From positions 1,663,904 through 1,727,903 of the forward strand of contig CAJINV010000001.1 in NCBI GenBank assembly GCA_905178155.1: a stretch of 64,000 nt of DNA, read 5' to 3'. Numbering within the stretch: position 1 is the first letter of the stretch; the number at the start of each line of letters is the position of its first letter. The stretch is from Amoebophrya sp. A120 (lineage: Eukaryota > Sar > Dinophyceae > Syndiniales > Amoebophryaceae). Positions 1 to 11,686 of the stretch are shown piece by piece. The notes beneath the pieces are model-generated. The model was not told where the DNA came from. It saw only the letters and a program-made list of their open reading frames with translations, and searched no databases. A program made the position numbers and the translations under genes.

Positions 1-390
1 GAGGCATTTTCCCTGGTCGTAGTCCTCGTAATACGTGTCATTCGGGAGGCGGCTGCTGTGCCCCTTGGGGATGAGCAAATTGTCAAAATTCTCCGCCACA
101 GTTACCACCGGGTTAAGCGGGGCGGAGACAAGTGCGAAATCTTTGTTAATATTTTCGACGAAGTGCCGCTCGACGATTTTGCGCACGAGAAATAACGGAT
201 GATCGTGAGTCTCATGCAAGGTCCGACCGATCTTCTCGCGGATGCCGGAGGGTATGTTCGAGGTGAGTTTCGTGTTCGTGGCAGGCGGTGGAGGCGAGAC
301 TTGATTGGACAACCGAGGAAGGGCACTTGCGAACGTACGCCGGGAAGACAAAATGGTAGACATGAATGATGGCTGGTATCTCGTACGCAT
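1..390 (-). CDS. FARS2: Phenylalanyl-tRNA synthetase, organellar type (5' part, runs off left edge)
   Basis: This enzyme charges tRNA-Phe with phenylalanine in mitochondria. Reading the minus strand from 390 gives an open frame to the window edge. It contains SNIPSGIREKIGRTLHET, then HHPLFLVRKIVERHF-like sequence, then VVTVAENFDNLLIPKGHSSR and NDTYYEDYDQ. The order matches the N-terminal catalytic region of the single-chain mitochondrial enzyme, whose family form is N(L/I)..I..R.GR.LH...HPL, followed by PVV...NFD.LLIP.DHPSR and D.YY. The remaining catalytic core and the anticodon-binding domain lie outside the window. Two starts are possible, ATG at 390 or at 363. The second begins MSTILSSRRTFASALPRLSN, basic and serine-rich without acidic residues, a convincing mitochondrial presequence. 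Stop codons just upstream of 390 close the frame. Confidence 0.85.
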   Translation of the reverse strand, partial: MRTRYQPSFMSTILSSRRTFASALPRLSNQVSPPPPATNTKLTSNIPSGIREKIGRTLHETHDHPLFLVRKIVERHFVENINKDFALVSAPLNPVVTVAENFDNLLIPKGHSSRLPNDTYYEDYDQGKCL

Positions 391-957
391 CTACATCTAC
401 ATACACGTAACCCAAATATTGTAGCTGTTGCACCACACTTCATGATTTTTGCAAACAGACACTCTCGAAGATGAGTATTTTTCCAGGTGGTAGGGTTGAG
501 GTTGTGCACGCAAGAAAATGAAATCACGAAGGATGAAACACCCCAGGGATAGATTTGCTCTTACTTTCGGTACGACAAGAAATACTATATTTTGTTCGAA
601 AATTCTTCGCGGAAAAAAGGTGGATGAACACATTTATGCCACCTGAGAAGTTGCCTTTATTGCGAACCGGCTAGCTGAGGCTCTTCTAACAAAATATACA
701 TGAGTTTTTTGTGCGCTTTCATTAGTTTTGTTTTTAATACACCAATGAACGATAGTAATCTTCCCAACTCTACTGCGCAAAAATGCGCTCGTATCCTCTT
801 CTTTCGTTCATGCAAACGCAATCGCCATGTGTCGCCTAGAATATTACTTCTTCACGTTTCTTTTTCCGTAATACATCGACACCAGACTGGTGCGCTTCGA
901 CTTTGCTCCCACCTGTGTTGCAAAAATACTACCTCACACAGCAGCTGCGCCCTCACT
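391..957. other. Intergenic, no gene seen
   Basis: This stretch separates the start of the tRNA synthetase from the stop of the two-TM protein gene. I see only AT-richer sequence and short shadow frames, with no RNA gene or repeat that I can support. Confidence 0.5.
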
Positions 958-2530
958 TCAGTCCGTATCAAAGTCGTCATCCTTGCAGAGTTTGTAGAAC
1001 CACAGCGGGACGGCGATGACAAAGAGCACCCACGCAGCCCACTTGACCGGGTTCGGCTCGTAGATGCCCGGCCACAACACGTCCCAGAGCGAGTACAGAA
1101 CGATCGGGACCGGCTTCGGCTTCGTTCGCGTCTGGTCCGGCTCCACCCAGGGCGCCGTGGCGATGGCCAGGTCCTTATCCTGTGTAAAAACGTCGCCACC
1201 CGAGGGCTGTCATGCAGATTTGCCATGACAGGAACATTTGTGATGCGCATCCCCATGACAAGTTTGTTCGATCGTGTTTGGGTGGAATTTGTAATGCTGT
1301 AAAGAGGATAAGCAGAGCGATTTGTAATGCGGCTGTCCTTGCTAACTTTCACTACCTTACGGACTGCAACTTGTCATGCGTCACTTCCAAAACTCCTTAG
1401 GTTTGTCTTGCAAAATCCCCATCTTGACTCTGGGGTGGGGACGTTTTTACCTAGGATAGTCCTTCCGGCCCTTGGTGCGCGCGTAGAGGATGGGGGTTTC
1501 CGGGTTCCGCGGGGTCATTTTATCGTAAGGAAAAATCTCCTCCCCATATCGAGACAGGATTCGTGATGCTGGATCTGCGTACACAAATGCGCTCTGTATT
1601 GCAGGAAGGCATTGCGGCCAGTAACAAGTCTAGGTCGGGGCGTTTGGTCTAGTTGCTCAGCATTGCAAACGGCTGCCCCCTAGGCCCAACAGCATGCCAA
1701 ATCGCTTCCATAATGGGACGGGAGCTTCGGCGCTTGTGTTCTTGCAAGACAAATGTGATTTGTGAGCACAAATTAGCAACACAAATTTTCGGAAACATAC
1801 CTTTTCAATATGGGGAGGGGGATTTTTCCTTGCAATACATTTCCGTGATCCACCACTGGTGCAGCGCCTTCTTGTTGTCCGGGTCCGGCGGTGCGTGGAT
1901 CAGGTAGAGCTGGCTCCTCCCCGTGTCTATCAAGTGCAAATATCGATCTGGGTCTGGAAACTTGTCGTGCTAAAGTGTGTTTGGTGGGCGGACTGCAATA
2001 CGCAGCCAAGCATGACAAATTTTTCAGATGCTATTGTTTTTGTGTTCTTTCGTTTTCCGCATGACAAGCTGCGTTTTTGCATGATAGGCAAGAGGCCCTT
2101 GCTCGTGCATTACACATTTCTACTGAGTCATGCCAGACAAGCATGACAAACTTGCATTCTTCCAGACCCATACATCATATTTGCATTTGATAGTGTCGTT
2201 CAGCGGGCGGCAAAACATGATGCACTCCCACACCCGGAGCTGGCCCGCCTCGGAGAACCCCTTGAACTTTTCCACCCGGTCGTGCCAGAACCACATCATA
2301 TGCTGGTACAGCCCCGGCATGTGGTCGGTGCTCACCGGTGGCAGCGCGACGCCGTCGAAGCGGTAGGGGACCACCTCGCCCGGCCCGTCCTCCGTGTGCG
2401 CCACGAACATCACATTGGGGTAGTTCGCCGGTACCACCTGCTCGTTCGGCACGCCCAGAAAGGCAAGAATCGCGCCGATAAAAGCGACCGAAATGGACAC
2501 CGGCACGCTTATGCGGAGCGGAATCGTCAT
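958..2530 (-). CDS. Small protein with two membrane segments, four exons split by three introner elements
   Basis: I do not recognise the family. Exons are 2530-2193, 1927-1838, 1520-1459 and 1175-958, each boundary lying in a 5-bp target repeat of an inserted element. The spliced product is about 210 residues. It has a hydrophobic stretch near the N-terminus (ISVSVAFIGAILAFLGV-like) and another near the C-terminus (WAAWVLFVIAVPLWFYKL), followed by an acidic tail DDDFDTD. The middle is soluble and rich in Trp, His and Pro. Removing the elements joins RPLND to TGRSQLYLIHAPP, WWITEM to TPRNPETP, and TKGRKD to LAIATAPWV, all in phase. The N-terminal segment could be a signal anchor or part of a mitochondrial inner-membrane subunit; neither can be shown from sequence alone. 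Two internal exons of 90 and 62 bp sit between elements of 265-317 bp, so the gene is more element than exon. Confidence 0.75.
1176..1458. mobile_element. Introner element, 283 bp, target repeat GTCCT
   Basis: Begins TATCCTGTGTAAAAACG and ends CGTTTTTACCTAGGATA, with further inverted similarity (GTCGCCACC against GGGGTGGGGAC). GTCCT flanks both sides (1171-1175 and 1459-1463). Excision with one repeat keeps the host gene in frame. The GT and AG visible inside the termini would give the wrong frame. Confidence 0.85.
1521..1837. mobile_element. Introner element, 317 bp, target repeat CATTT
   Basis: Inverted termini of about 30 bp pair: TATCGTAAGGAAAAATCTCC at the left against GGGATTTTTCCTTGCAATA at the right, with CCCCATAT/ATATGGGG inside. 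CATTT is at 1516-1520 and 1838-1842. Precise removal joins the codons for ITEM to TPRNP. Confidence 0.88.
1928..2192. mobile_element. Introner element, family B, 265 bp, target repeat GTGTC
   Basis: Termini TATCAAGTGCAAATATCGAT / CATCATATTTGCATTTGATA, with CTGGGTCTGG inverted against CCAGACCCA. GTGTC at 1923-1927 and 2193-2197. Shares its terminal sequence with the elements at 12842, 13191 and 30516. Confidence 0.88.
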
Positions 2531-4179
2531 GGTTCGAGGTCGTGTGGTGGCTCGGACGAGACAGCTTACTGCAGAATAAAGCAAAATCAGCCGCTGCGGC
2601 GCAGGCGTTGATGCGGGGAGATTGTTCTTTTTCGACTACTTATCATATATTGCTGCAGCCTTGTATAATTACGCCCATGAACAATGGTAATGGAGCGACC
2701 AACTGGAGATCCTTCCTACCCTACTATGGATGTGAATGTGTAGTGAAACAAACAAAGCTCAGTGCAGCGACAAATCAAGTAATGGCTCATTCGAGATCGG
2801 AGGTCTAGTTGGTGTGAGATTGGAAACAAAAACACCTCCTTCACTAGAAAAGCGAAACAAAAAATTGTGAGTCCGTGACTGTAGTAACCATGTCGATGGA
2901 AAGTACCCGTGAAACCAAATTACTTGCATGCAAGTCGTTCTCGGTGATGTTGATGAAAAACCTATCTGTACTATGCAGACGATCGCTATGCTATGTGACC
3001 ACAGGCACTTGGCAATTTGCGCGTCTCCGAACTGCATTGCAAGCGTTTTGCGCCATTTTGTCCTTATTTTTTGTTTTCATTTTTGAAAATGGTGCTGACA
3101 GTGACAACACAGAAAGACATTTATTCATCGTATCACCGGATCATCTGCAATTCTTGGTCACTATCGGTTCGAGATCGACTTGATCAATCGTGAACTTTTT
3201 CGAGTTGACAACCGTTCACGACAAGTTGGTTGCGCATGATGTTGAAGAACACCTTTCACCTTCACCTCTTTCTTATAGAGCCGCCAGGTGTCTCGTCCTT
3301 TCCTGTCAGTCCCTGGCACTGACACTGGCGGCGACAATAGATGGCTGGTATATACATCTTCTCTATGACAGTGGGAAGTGCTTCGACTTACCAGATGTTG
3401 GGGGAGGACGACCGCGTGACAACTTATCTCCTTTAGTAAGTTGCCGTCGGTCTACTTCGAAAAGGAAAAGGACTCGTGGTGGGGAAAGTTGAATTGTCTT
3501 TCTTTCATCGCGAAGTAGAATTGTCTTTCTTTCAACGCTTCGGGACGAGTCGCGTGTTGTTCCACATTTGCGACGAAAGCGGTAATCAATGGGAAGCAGC
3601 ATCTTCGAGGCCGCTTAGTTACTCTACTGAATAGGTGGAAAATCAAATCTTTATTTGGACTTCTTGTGAGTTAGGTTGAATGCGAAGACTTGTATAGGTA
3701 AGCAGATGGTTCTATATTCTGTCTCCTACGCATACATTTGAAAATAGTTGGCACAGCCGGTACTAGCCTCGTAGTGTACACTTATAGCAGGAAGACCAGC
3801 AGCTTAAATTGTTCTTTTCGTTGTAAATACGAATGATATGGGCTTGTTGCCATAAGTGAGGCATGATGCGTGTGTTGTTGCTTCTCCTTATATTAATGTT
3901 GCTTTTTAGTATGTTGCGCTTGGATATCTTGATTGTTCTTCTTCCCATTTTCTTATGCCTTTTGAAAAATTCTTTCTTTAGACTCTTGCTTGTAATCCTC
4001 TGGTGACATGTTCAATGATCATGTTCATGATGCGCAATCATGTTTCAGGATTCTCTTGCGCTGCTTGGTGTAAGTCCTGCCTCCCCTACTTACAGCAATG
4101 TACTACACACCTTAGAAGGTACGGATAACTCTGAATAAAGTTCACAGACCTGCTGATCGTCGGCGTTTCAATCATCTGC
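2531..4179. other. Intergenic, 1.65 kb, no gene seen
   Basis: Between the start of the two-TM protein gene and the stop of aldolase. Open frames here are short and AT-biased, unlike the GC3-rich genes. A short direct repeat of GAATTGTCTTTCTTTC occurs at about 3490 and 3528. Nothing else can be supported. Confidence 0.5.
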
Positions 4180-6086
4180 TTAGTACACGTACCCCTTGAC
4201 GAAGAGGGATTCCTTGCCCGCGCCGTCCTTAGATCCCGCGTACTTGCCCAACTGGGCCTCGCTGTTGGCCTTCGCCCGGACCATCAACGCCGCCTGCGCG
4301 GCCTCCTTGTTGGCCGGGTTGCCCGCCCAGGTTTTCAGCACGGTCGCCTGCAACGCGCGCCCGTAGGAGAAGGACAGGGCCCAGGGCTTTTTCATCTTCA
4401 ACGCATTCATCGCGTTCAGGTTCAGGGAAGCGTCCTCCTCCGATTGTCCACCGGACAGGAACATCACGCCGACCAGCGCCGGGGGCACCTGTTGTAGTGG
4501 TATCGCATGGAGCTTGTATTGCGGAGGATGCAAGAACGAGAATGCGTTTGTATTACTAGTACACATGCATGGCAGCTGGTTTGTTTCAGCCATTTGACAT
4601 GCTGAACAAACTTGTGCTTGTGAATGCCATGCAGATTGTGATGCAAACCTTGCAAAACCAAAATCAAATACCGTGCGCTGCAGGGTACGGACGGTCATGT
4701 AGGCGATTTCTTCCGTGTTCCAGTTCGGGTTTTCAGAGCCCGGGGTGACCATGTTCGGCTTCAGAAGGCAGCCCTCGAGGAGAATCTTGTGGTCTGCGAG
4801 GGCCTTGAAGGTGGCGGCAAGGACCTTTTTTTTCATGATGATGTTGCAAGTGTTTTTATCGTTCACAAACCATGATCGCAAAAAAAATGCATTCGAGCTT
4901 CCTTTTTTTTGAAGCGCCCTGCTTAGCCACCTTCGTGATACAAGCCTGAAGAACAAAACATACAGCAGTCACCACTATACCTTCTCTGTGGTCTCAGCGG
5001 CAACCTCGATGCTGTGGGACCCGTCCTGCATAATTTCCGGCTCGACGATGGGGACAATTTTGTTTTCCTGGCAGATAGAGGCGTACCGGGCCAAAGTGTG
5101 CGCGGTCTCTTGTATGCTCAGGTTGGACGGCTTGCCTGATTGTTAATATTCGTGACAATGCAAATATTCCCCTGCTGGTGTGTTTGCATGGTGTTCGTGC
5201 AAGGATCTTCGTGATGACCATGCTGCAACAAGAGGAGAACAAGTCGAAATAAATTTCGATGCGATGAAGCAGGTACTACACTTACAGCAAACAACCTTAC
5301 CAGTGGCCTGGTCAATCGTGAGGACTGCGCGCCACTTGGCGAAGCGCGCACCCGCCTTGTAGTAGTCCGCGCACCGCTTGGAAAGGCCGTCGAGGCCCTG
5401 GGTGCTCTTCTCACCATCGGTCCCCATCAAATCCACCAAGCCCTTGTCGACCTTGATACCTGGATAAGGAGAACGTGTGTAGATATAGTGATGCGGAGAG
5501 GCAACTAAAGCTCAAAGGCAGGCTGCACAGGTCCTCCGCTTCCTTGAGGAACGGAAGAAAAACATGTTTACCTCCTTTACAGCTGCATGCAATACGAGTT
5601 ATCATTGTGATTACATCTTCATCTTCGTGGTGAGGATCATTCTTATCCTTTACGGTTTTACCTGGCAAGATGCCCTCAGCCGCCAAAAGCTCGGTCATCG
5701 GAACGCCGCTCGGATCCTTCTGGTACAGAGTCTCTTCGTACAGAATCGCACCGGAAATGTACTCGCCGACACCTAGAATGTTGTTGTGCTTGCATATCAC
5801 GAAGATCAACAGAATGAGATTGCCTGCAACCAATCATGTCGCAAGATGGTGTTGCATTACTAAAAAAAAGACGCACGAAAGATTGAAATTCGCTACCTTT
5901 CGTGGTGAAAAGCAATCCTCGGTAGAAGCTCCGGTTGGCTTCGCTGTTTTCCACGCCAACGGAGTCGAAGCGCTTTCCAATGGTCCCGGTTGACTCGTCT
6001 GCCGCCAGAATTCCCTTGCCCGGGGCCGCGATCTTGTTGGCATTTTCCACCAACTCTTTGCAGATTTCCTGGGACAACTTCGGCAT
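4180..6086 (-). CDS. FBA: Fructose-bisphosphate aldolase, class I
   Basis: Glycolytic and gluconeogenic enzyme that splits fructose-1,6-bisphosphate into dihydroxyacetone phosphate and glyceraldehyde-3-phosphate through a Schiff base. Exons: 6086-5897, 5772-5663, 5459-5301, 5135-4981, 4824-4672, 4488-4180. All five introns have GT-AG ends and keep phase. Family motifs appear in order: [16 protein letters not shown] (catalytic Asp), AKWRAVLTI (active-site Lys), [13 protein letters not shown] (catalytic Glu), [15 protein letters not shown] (Schiff-base Lys), [19 protein letters not shown], and the C-terminal GYVY tyrosine. Length is about 360 residues, as usual for class I enzymes. The start [19 protein letters not shown] fits the normal N-terminus with no leader, so a cytosolic enzyme is likely. 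VLTI has Thr where many family members have a second Lys (VLKI). This gene has no introner element and is a useful internal control for ordinary splicing. Confidence 0.95.
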
Positions 6087-7587
6087 TTTCGTTTATGTGG
6101 TGACTACTTCTTCGCTATTTCAAGAAAAATCACTCGCTCTGTCTTGTTGGACTATGTACTGTCTCTACGCTATGCGTTTGTTGAGATTTGTGTATGTTTA
6201 CTTCGTTTCGACGTGCTTTTTGATTAAATTTCAAACGGGTCGTGGAGTTCCTTTCCGGCCCGAAAAAAAAGTCGTGCCAAAAAAATGTCGCGGTACAACC
6301 GAACTTTCCAGGTCGGTGGCCGTATTTTTAAACGGTTGCGATGCGTCTTCGTTTTTAGTTGATTATTGTTATTATACAAAGTGGAACTAGGCTAAAATTG
6401 TACATACAAGTGGTGTTGTAGTTGGAAAATTGTTGCTGATTTTGCTGCTGCTGTTCGCGATAGACAAAAAACATTCGCTAGCTCCGTCATGGTATTGGAA
6501 ATCTTGCACCTTGAAACTTTGGCTTTGCAACCACAATCGGATTGATTTTCCAGAAAAACAAATTTCACAAGGATCCAGATTTTTCTTGTACCGATTAGCA
6601 GCTCTTGTCAATCATAATGCGGCTTCCGGAGAGAGACCGAAGTTACAGGAAAGTCACCTCAATATCATCGTAGTTTGCTCGTGAATCACTATAGAAAATG
6701 ACTATTCATTTGTGCTACGTTTCTTGCTGCAGCTGCATTTCCTGCTGCAGCCGCGCAGCTTCATTCACAACATCTACTCACTTCACCTACACATTATTTA
6801 TTTTATTAAGTTTCGAAAAACGCGCTAGCGGAGGTCCCAAAAGGGGGGGCAAAGGCCTAAATTTGCGTCTCACCTCGCACGGGAAGATGCGGTTCCCAGG
6901 TACCTCGTCAGCATACAAAGTACCACTTCGTGCGTGTATACGCTCAAATTGCAATTGATGTAAGAATGAAAATCAAAATGCTTTCTGTGCGTGAAATAAC
7001 AAAAAAGCTAGCCAGCCGACAAAGTCGACTATGGCAGCTAACTATACAACACGGATCTCTTTGATAGAGTCCCTGATACTGCACCTCGCGATTCTGAAGC
7101 GAATGATGTCTCTAGGTAGGCTTTCTATTTCTTTCTGGACGTTGGAACACGGTAGACAATGACAGATGGAAGTCAATCCGGTATTAAGTGCCGGTGAAAG
7201 AAAATCAAAATGCGCGCATAAGCTGCCTGATCGTGTTTGTTTTTTTTCTTTTTTTTGTTTCTGTGATTTCTTATTTTCCGTGCAATGTCGAAGTGCGCGT
7301 GGAGGATCATGCTTGAGAGCAGTATGGTGCAGCACTCCGAGTCCGAAGGAAGATCATTACAGGCGCAGTACTACTAGGCCACTTTTGCATGATGCGCTTC
7401 AAGAACAAGAGCGACTAGTCCTCGTGCCTTCGTCGGATGCCCACAGGCTGCCCTCGAGTGGAACGCGCGATGGACGACATCCATGGGCTTGACGAGTCGC
7501 GGCCACGAGTAACTGTCAAACCCAAGAACACGAAACACGATATCGGAATTATTCATCCCCGCAACTGCAACAACAGTACTTACGACC
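6087..7587. other. Intergenic, 1.5 kb, no gene seen
   Basis: Between the aldolase start and the stop of the PX-domain gene. Several frames exist but none has the GC3 pattern of its neighbours or a recognisable motif. A G-rich patch lies near 6830-6850 and a T-rich patch near 7220-7260. Confidence 0.5.
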
Positions 7588-10500
7588 TCACTCCTTAGGA
7601 TACTCTCTGGTGAGCGGCACCAGCACCCCGTCCGTCTGGCGCGACAGATTGATGAAGCACCGGAGAATTGCGCGCAAGCGGGCCTCGAGCGCCAGGTCGA
7701 TTTCGTTGCGTTGCAGTTTGGCGCGGGTCTCCAGCACGTCAAAGGGCGTGAAAAGCGACTCCTCCTTGATCTGAAATTCGTCCGCGCAAAGATGGAGAAA
7801 CATGGAGATGTTTTCCAAAACCTGATGCTTTATCCGCGCATGTCCTTCAAAGCTCAAGTCGACCTGAAAATTTTTGTGATGTGATGCGGATGACAAATAG
7901 AAATAACAGTGAAAACGTGATCATCATCATTCTAGAGATCAACAACTCCTGCGCAAGAGGGAGCATCATACATACGCTGCGTCGAAATTTGTGGAAATCA
8001 TGAACCAAGATTTTGATTTTCATCGAAGCAACGAGCTGAGCTGGAACACCAACACGCAACACCGTACGTACCTCCGCCATCTTCTTCCTATCCAGTCTGT
8101 GCGCGTTCGAGGAGATTTTTCCTGGCTTCAGCCTCTTCAACAAGTCAATCAAAGTATCCGAACTCCGCAGCATCGCGTCGACAAAAGGTATCTCTTCCCG
8201 GTCGAAAAAGGATTCTTCGTCCTCTGTCTCGGTCGTGTTATCGCATATCCACGCGGAAATCTGTGCCAAGTCGTCTTGGATCTTGCGCATGCTTTCCTGT
8301 CTCCGCGTTTGATCCAGGTTCTCTTTCGTGCTCCGCCTACTCTGGTCCGTATCGGAGGACTGTGGCTGGGTTTGGTCGTTGAATTGTGGTACGAGCGGTG
8401 CTCCTCCGGTTAGCGTCACGGGTGTAGACTTGGCGGAATAGGAGGAGGGTTCTTTTGGGGCTGCTCCGGTATTATTGTGGTCCAGTGCGGAAGATGGGTT
8501 GAATGCAGCCCCTCCTCTCGAAACTACACTAGACGTTGCTGTCCCGGGCGTGGCACTTCCTGCGACACTTGAGGAAGCCCCTGTTCTACTTGGCTCGTTA
8601 CTGAGCGAGGATAGGTGATCAACAGCAAACTGCTCCCCTCCACCAGCACCACCCGTCAGCAAGCTGTTAGGATGAATATCATTCTGCGCGACGGCGGGCG
8701 TGCTCCCGGTGCTGTTCGTGCCCTCCACTTGGATGATTTGCCCGTCCGCGGTAAAGCGAAAAGGGTTCTTCTCGATGGCCTGATTTTTCTTCACTTCCAC
8801 GTTCTGCACGTAATCCAGGGCGACACTGCCCCGGTGCCGCAGCCGCTCCATCTCCGAGCGACGGACTGCGCGGCTCGCTCTGCGCGAGGCGGAGGCCTTT
8901 TGCCGCGAGGATTTACTGCTCTGCGCGTTTTCGTTTTGATGTCCTGTCGTTGTTTCCGAGTTGTGCAGCTCCGCGCCTAAAGCTCCCACGCTTTGCGACT
9001 GTGACACAGTGTCACTGTCGGGCGTGGGGTAGTTTGACGTGCTTGCCCCCAGCAGGTCGTGCACTAGGTCGGAAGCATTTTGTTCGGAAGTGGCGATGCT
9101 ATCCGCCTGCGATTCGGTTTCGTGGTCTGGTGGGACGAGTTCTTCACCTGCATAATTCGAAGAAGGTTCTTGGTGCATTGTCGCGCCATCTGATGATGAT
9201 GATGTTACCGTATCTTTTTCGTTTGCCGCGGTGCTTTTCGTGTTTTCCGGACTACGGTGTTCATCTTTCTCAAGCTCTGTTTCCAACGAGCGAATGTTCT
9301 CCGCGACGCGCCTCATGTTTTCAGACAGCTCATTCCCGAGTTCAGACGCATTCGTCGTGCCAAGCGGAGTATCGGCTTCGTCGTCTTCTTTGCTCTCGCT
9401 CTTCGCACCTCCGTCGGGTAAGGCAGTGAAATCTCCCAGTGTGGCTGGTGCGAAGGCACTGACCGCGACGATCGGTGATCGCAGGCGCAAAATTCGCACT
9501 TCAGTTTGCACGGACACGGTGTAGAAAACGTCGGTGTGCAAGTCCGATAACGCGGCGTAAACCACTCGCGCGGTCGTGGAGGAGGATGACGAAGACGAGG
9601 AAGGAAACTCACTGGCTAGTGTCGGGTCACTCTGTGTGAAAGATTCATCGTCAGGGGAAAGTGCTGAAAGGGATGTTGTACTGCTCGCCGGGAGGTCCTC
9701 GGTCTTTTCGTTTTGTAGTTCCCCAGCACCACCTGTAGTATCCCCAGCTGCGCCAACAACTTTAGTGCTCGTCAAATCGATCTGCACTACGACTTTGCTC
9801 GAACTAGAGGAGCTGCCTCCACCTGCGGTTCCCGTTCCGGTTGAGGGGTATGCTTCTATTATCACCGTGTCGGGCCGGCCCCCGGTCGTGGAATGAGTTT
9901 TGGAGGGAGAGGACGACGAGCTCGAGGGCTCTTCGAGTTCAACCTGTGTTCAAAATCTGCGAATCTAGTCTTGAAGTTCGGAAACGCCTACTAAATCTTC
10001 AGGCTCAGTGTAACTCGAACCATCTCATCAACATCCGTGAAGATGGTGACGCCACGTGGTCGCTATTGATTCAGATTGTTTCGTACACCATAAGCAAGCT
10101 TTTTCAACAAAACAACAAGCCTACAAAAGCTTTACCTTGATAGCCACTTGCCCTCGAACCTTCGTCGGCCGCACGCGCACGGCTTCCGGCGCCGCGGGGC
10201 GTGGGAAGTTCCCTAGGTGAAACAGAAGTTGCACGCTGTGGTCCCTCGGGAACTTTTTCAGCAAAAACTCGCAACACCTCTTTAGGTCCAGGAGTCGCTC
10301 ATCGAAGAACCGCGTCCGCATGTTCTGCGTCCCCAGCCACTTCTGCCAAAACGGTTCTCGACCCGGAAACCGCACCGGCTCTTTATCGCTCGTCGCTGTG
10401 CTGGACTGCGTGGAGGGTGGAACACCATCTTCTGGCTCACTTGTTGTGCCTTTATTCTTCGTCTGCTTTTGTCCACTCCTCCCCCTCGACGACGTAAGAT

Positions 10501-10696
10501 CTGCTTGTTCGCTGCTGCTAGCACTGCTCTCCGCGGCCGGCACCTCGTCTTCCAGTTTGAGGTTAATCCAGACCTCGGCAAAGTCGGCGTACCGCCGCCG
10601 GACAGTCCAGGCAAAAGAGCCTTTCTGCAGGGAAATCTTGTACTCCACATGCCCAGCCGGTGCCTCCTCAGCGACGAAGTCAACAATTTCGATCAT
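7588..10696 (-). CDS. PX-domain (phosphoinositide-binding) protein
   Basis: Exons 10696-10136, 9943-8072 and 7863-7588 join through GT-AG introns in phase, giving about 900 residues. Exon 1 carries a PX-like domain split by a low-complexity loop. Its N-terminal part is IEIVDFVAEEAPAGHVEYKI then SFAWTVRRRYADFAEVW, which carries the Arg-Arg-Tyr signature that binds PI3P in PX domains. After a Ser/Thr/Glu-rich loop comes FPGREPFWQKW and RFFDERLLDLKRCCEFLL, matching the PPK loop region and last helices. The long second exon is mostly low-complexity Ser/Thr/Asp/Glu sequence with a short basic stretch (SSRQKASASRRASRAVRR). Exon 3 is predicted helical, with no family I can name. The frame ends at LTREYPKE and a stop at 7588-7590. 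A role in endosomal membrane recruitment follows from the PX domain and is inference. Confidence 0.75.
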
Positions 10697-11686
10697 TTAG
10701 TACCTTCTAGATAGAGATGAAGCTGCAGCAGGAAAAGTCCGCTGAACCGAGATGACATCAACACTGAGAACTACAACCGACAACTCAGACCCGACCACCT
10801 TCTTGCGCGGGCACTTCTGATTTGTTGGTCTTTGACTCGATGAAGGCATCATTAACACGGGCAGGTATCATTTCTTCAGCTCTTGTTTCATGCATCATGA
10901 GCGCTGTCGATTACCTTTACAGATACAGTGAGGATTACTTGACACCGAGCACCACCGACCTTTGCTTGTATTTCACTCCAGCTTAGAGACCACCCGGACC
11001 CAAGGGCACGCTTGTTCTGCCGTGCGCGCCCGGCGAGCAAAAAGAGTCGGCTTTTGGCGCCGGGATTCAAGTTGTTCACTACGATTCCTCTGCTTTGGTG
11101 AAACTTCACGACAGAACCGGTTCAATACGCGTGCATGTTTCATGAAAATGTTTCTCGGTGGATGGTTGCGTGCGAATGGTGATTTCATTTACAACGGGCG
11201 GTGCGTCGTCGTTGCGCGAATAAAAAACATATGTGGATGGACTAGTTGTAAAAAATTCCACTGGAGGGACGAGCCGCTGATGCGGAAGGAAGGCGAGAGG
11301 GAAAGTTGACTTCTATTGTACTGGGAGTGGTTTAAACATCCAAAACGGAATGGCGTTCCGTTCCGGCTAGCGCTGAACCCAAGAACCATGATGCCTGCGT
11401 GCTTCGCAGGAGTAAGCCCAGAAGCGTAAACGACGTCGCTGCGCGTAGATCCGCAAGGACGAGAATGTCACCCGTCATGAGGATGCGCATCACCTGATAG
11501 ATGAACAAGGTGTCCTCGTCGTCGCTTCTCAAGAACTGCGCTTTATCCCTGTCGGTCGCGGCCGCGTCCGGCAAAAAATGCCGTTACGAATCGGCGCAGC
11601 AGAAACTACAAACCTGCTGCAAGACCGGGAATTATTGACAGCGGGACAACTACACGACACAGCGGCAGCTCCTAACAGCCAGCACT
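10697..11686. other. Intergenic, about 1 kb
   Basis: Between the PX gene start and the protease stop. An 80-codon frame on the minus strand (11574-11332) has a Leu-rich stretch but no recognisable motif; I do not call it a gene. Confidence 0.4.

Noticed and set aside
700-1302. Plus-strand frames such as the 200-codon one here and those at 22457-23464 and 47591-47983
   Set aside because: They are mirror frames of GC3-rich minus-strand exons, or cross introner elements, and carry no motif.
11332-11574. An 80-codon minus-strand gene downstream of the protease
   Set aside because: No motif, no neighbours in phase and a weak composition signal.
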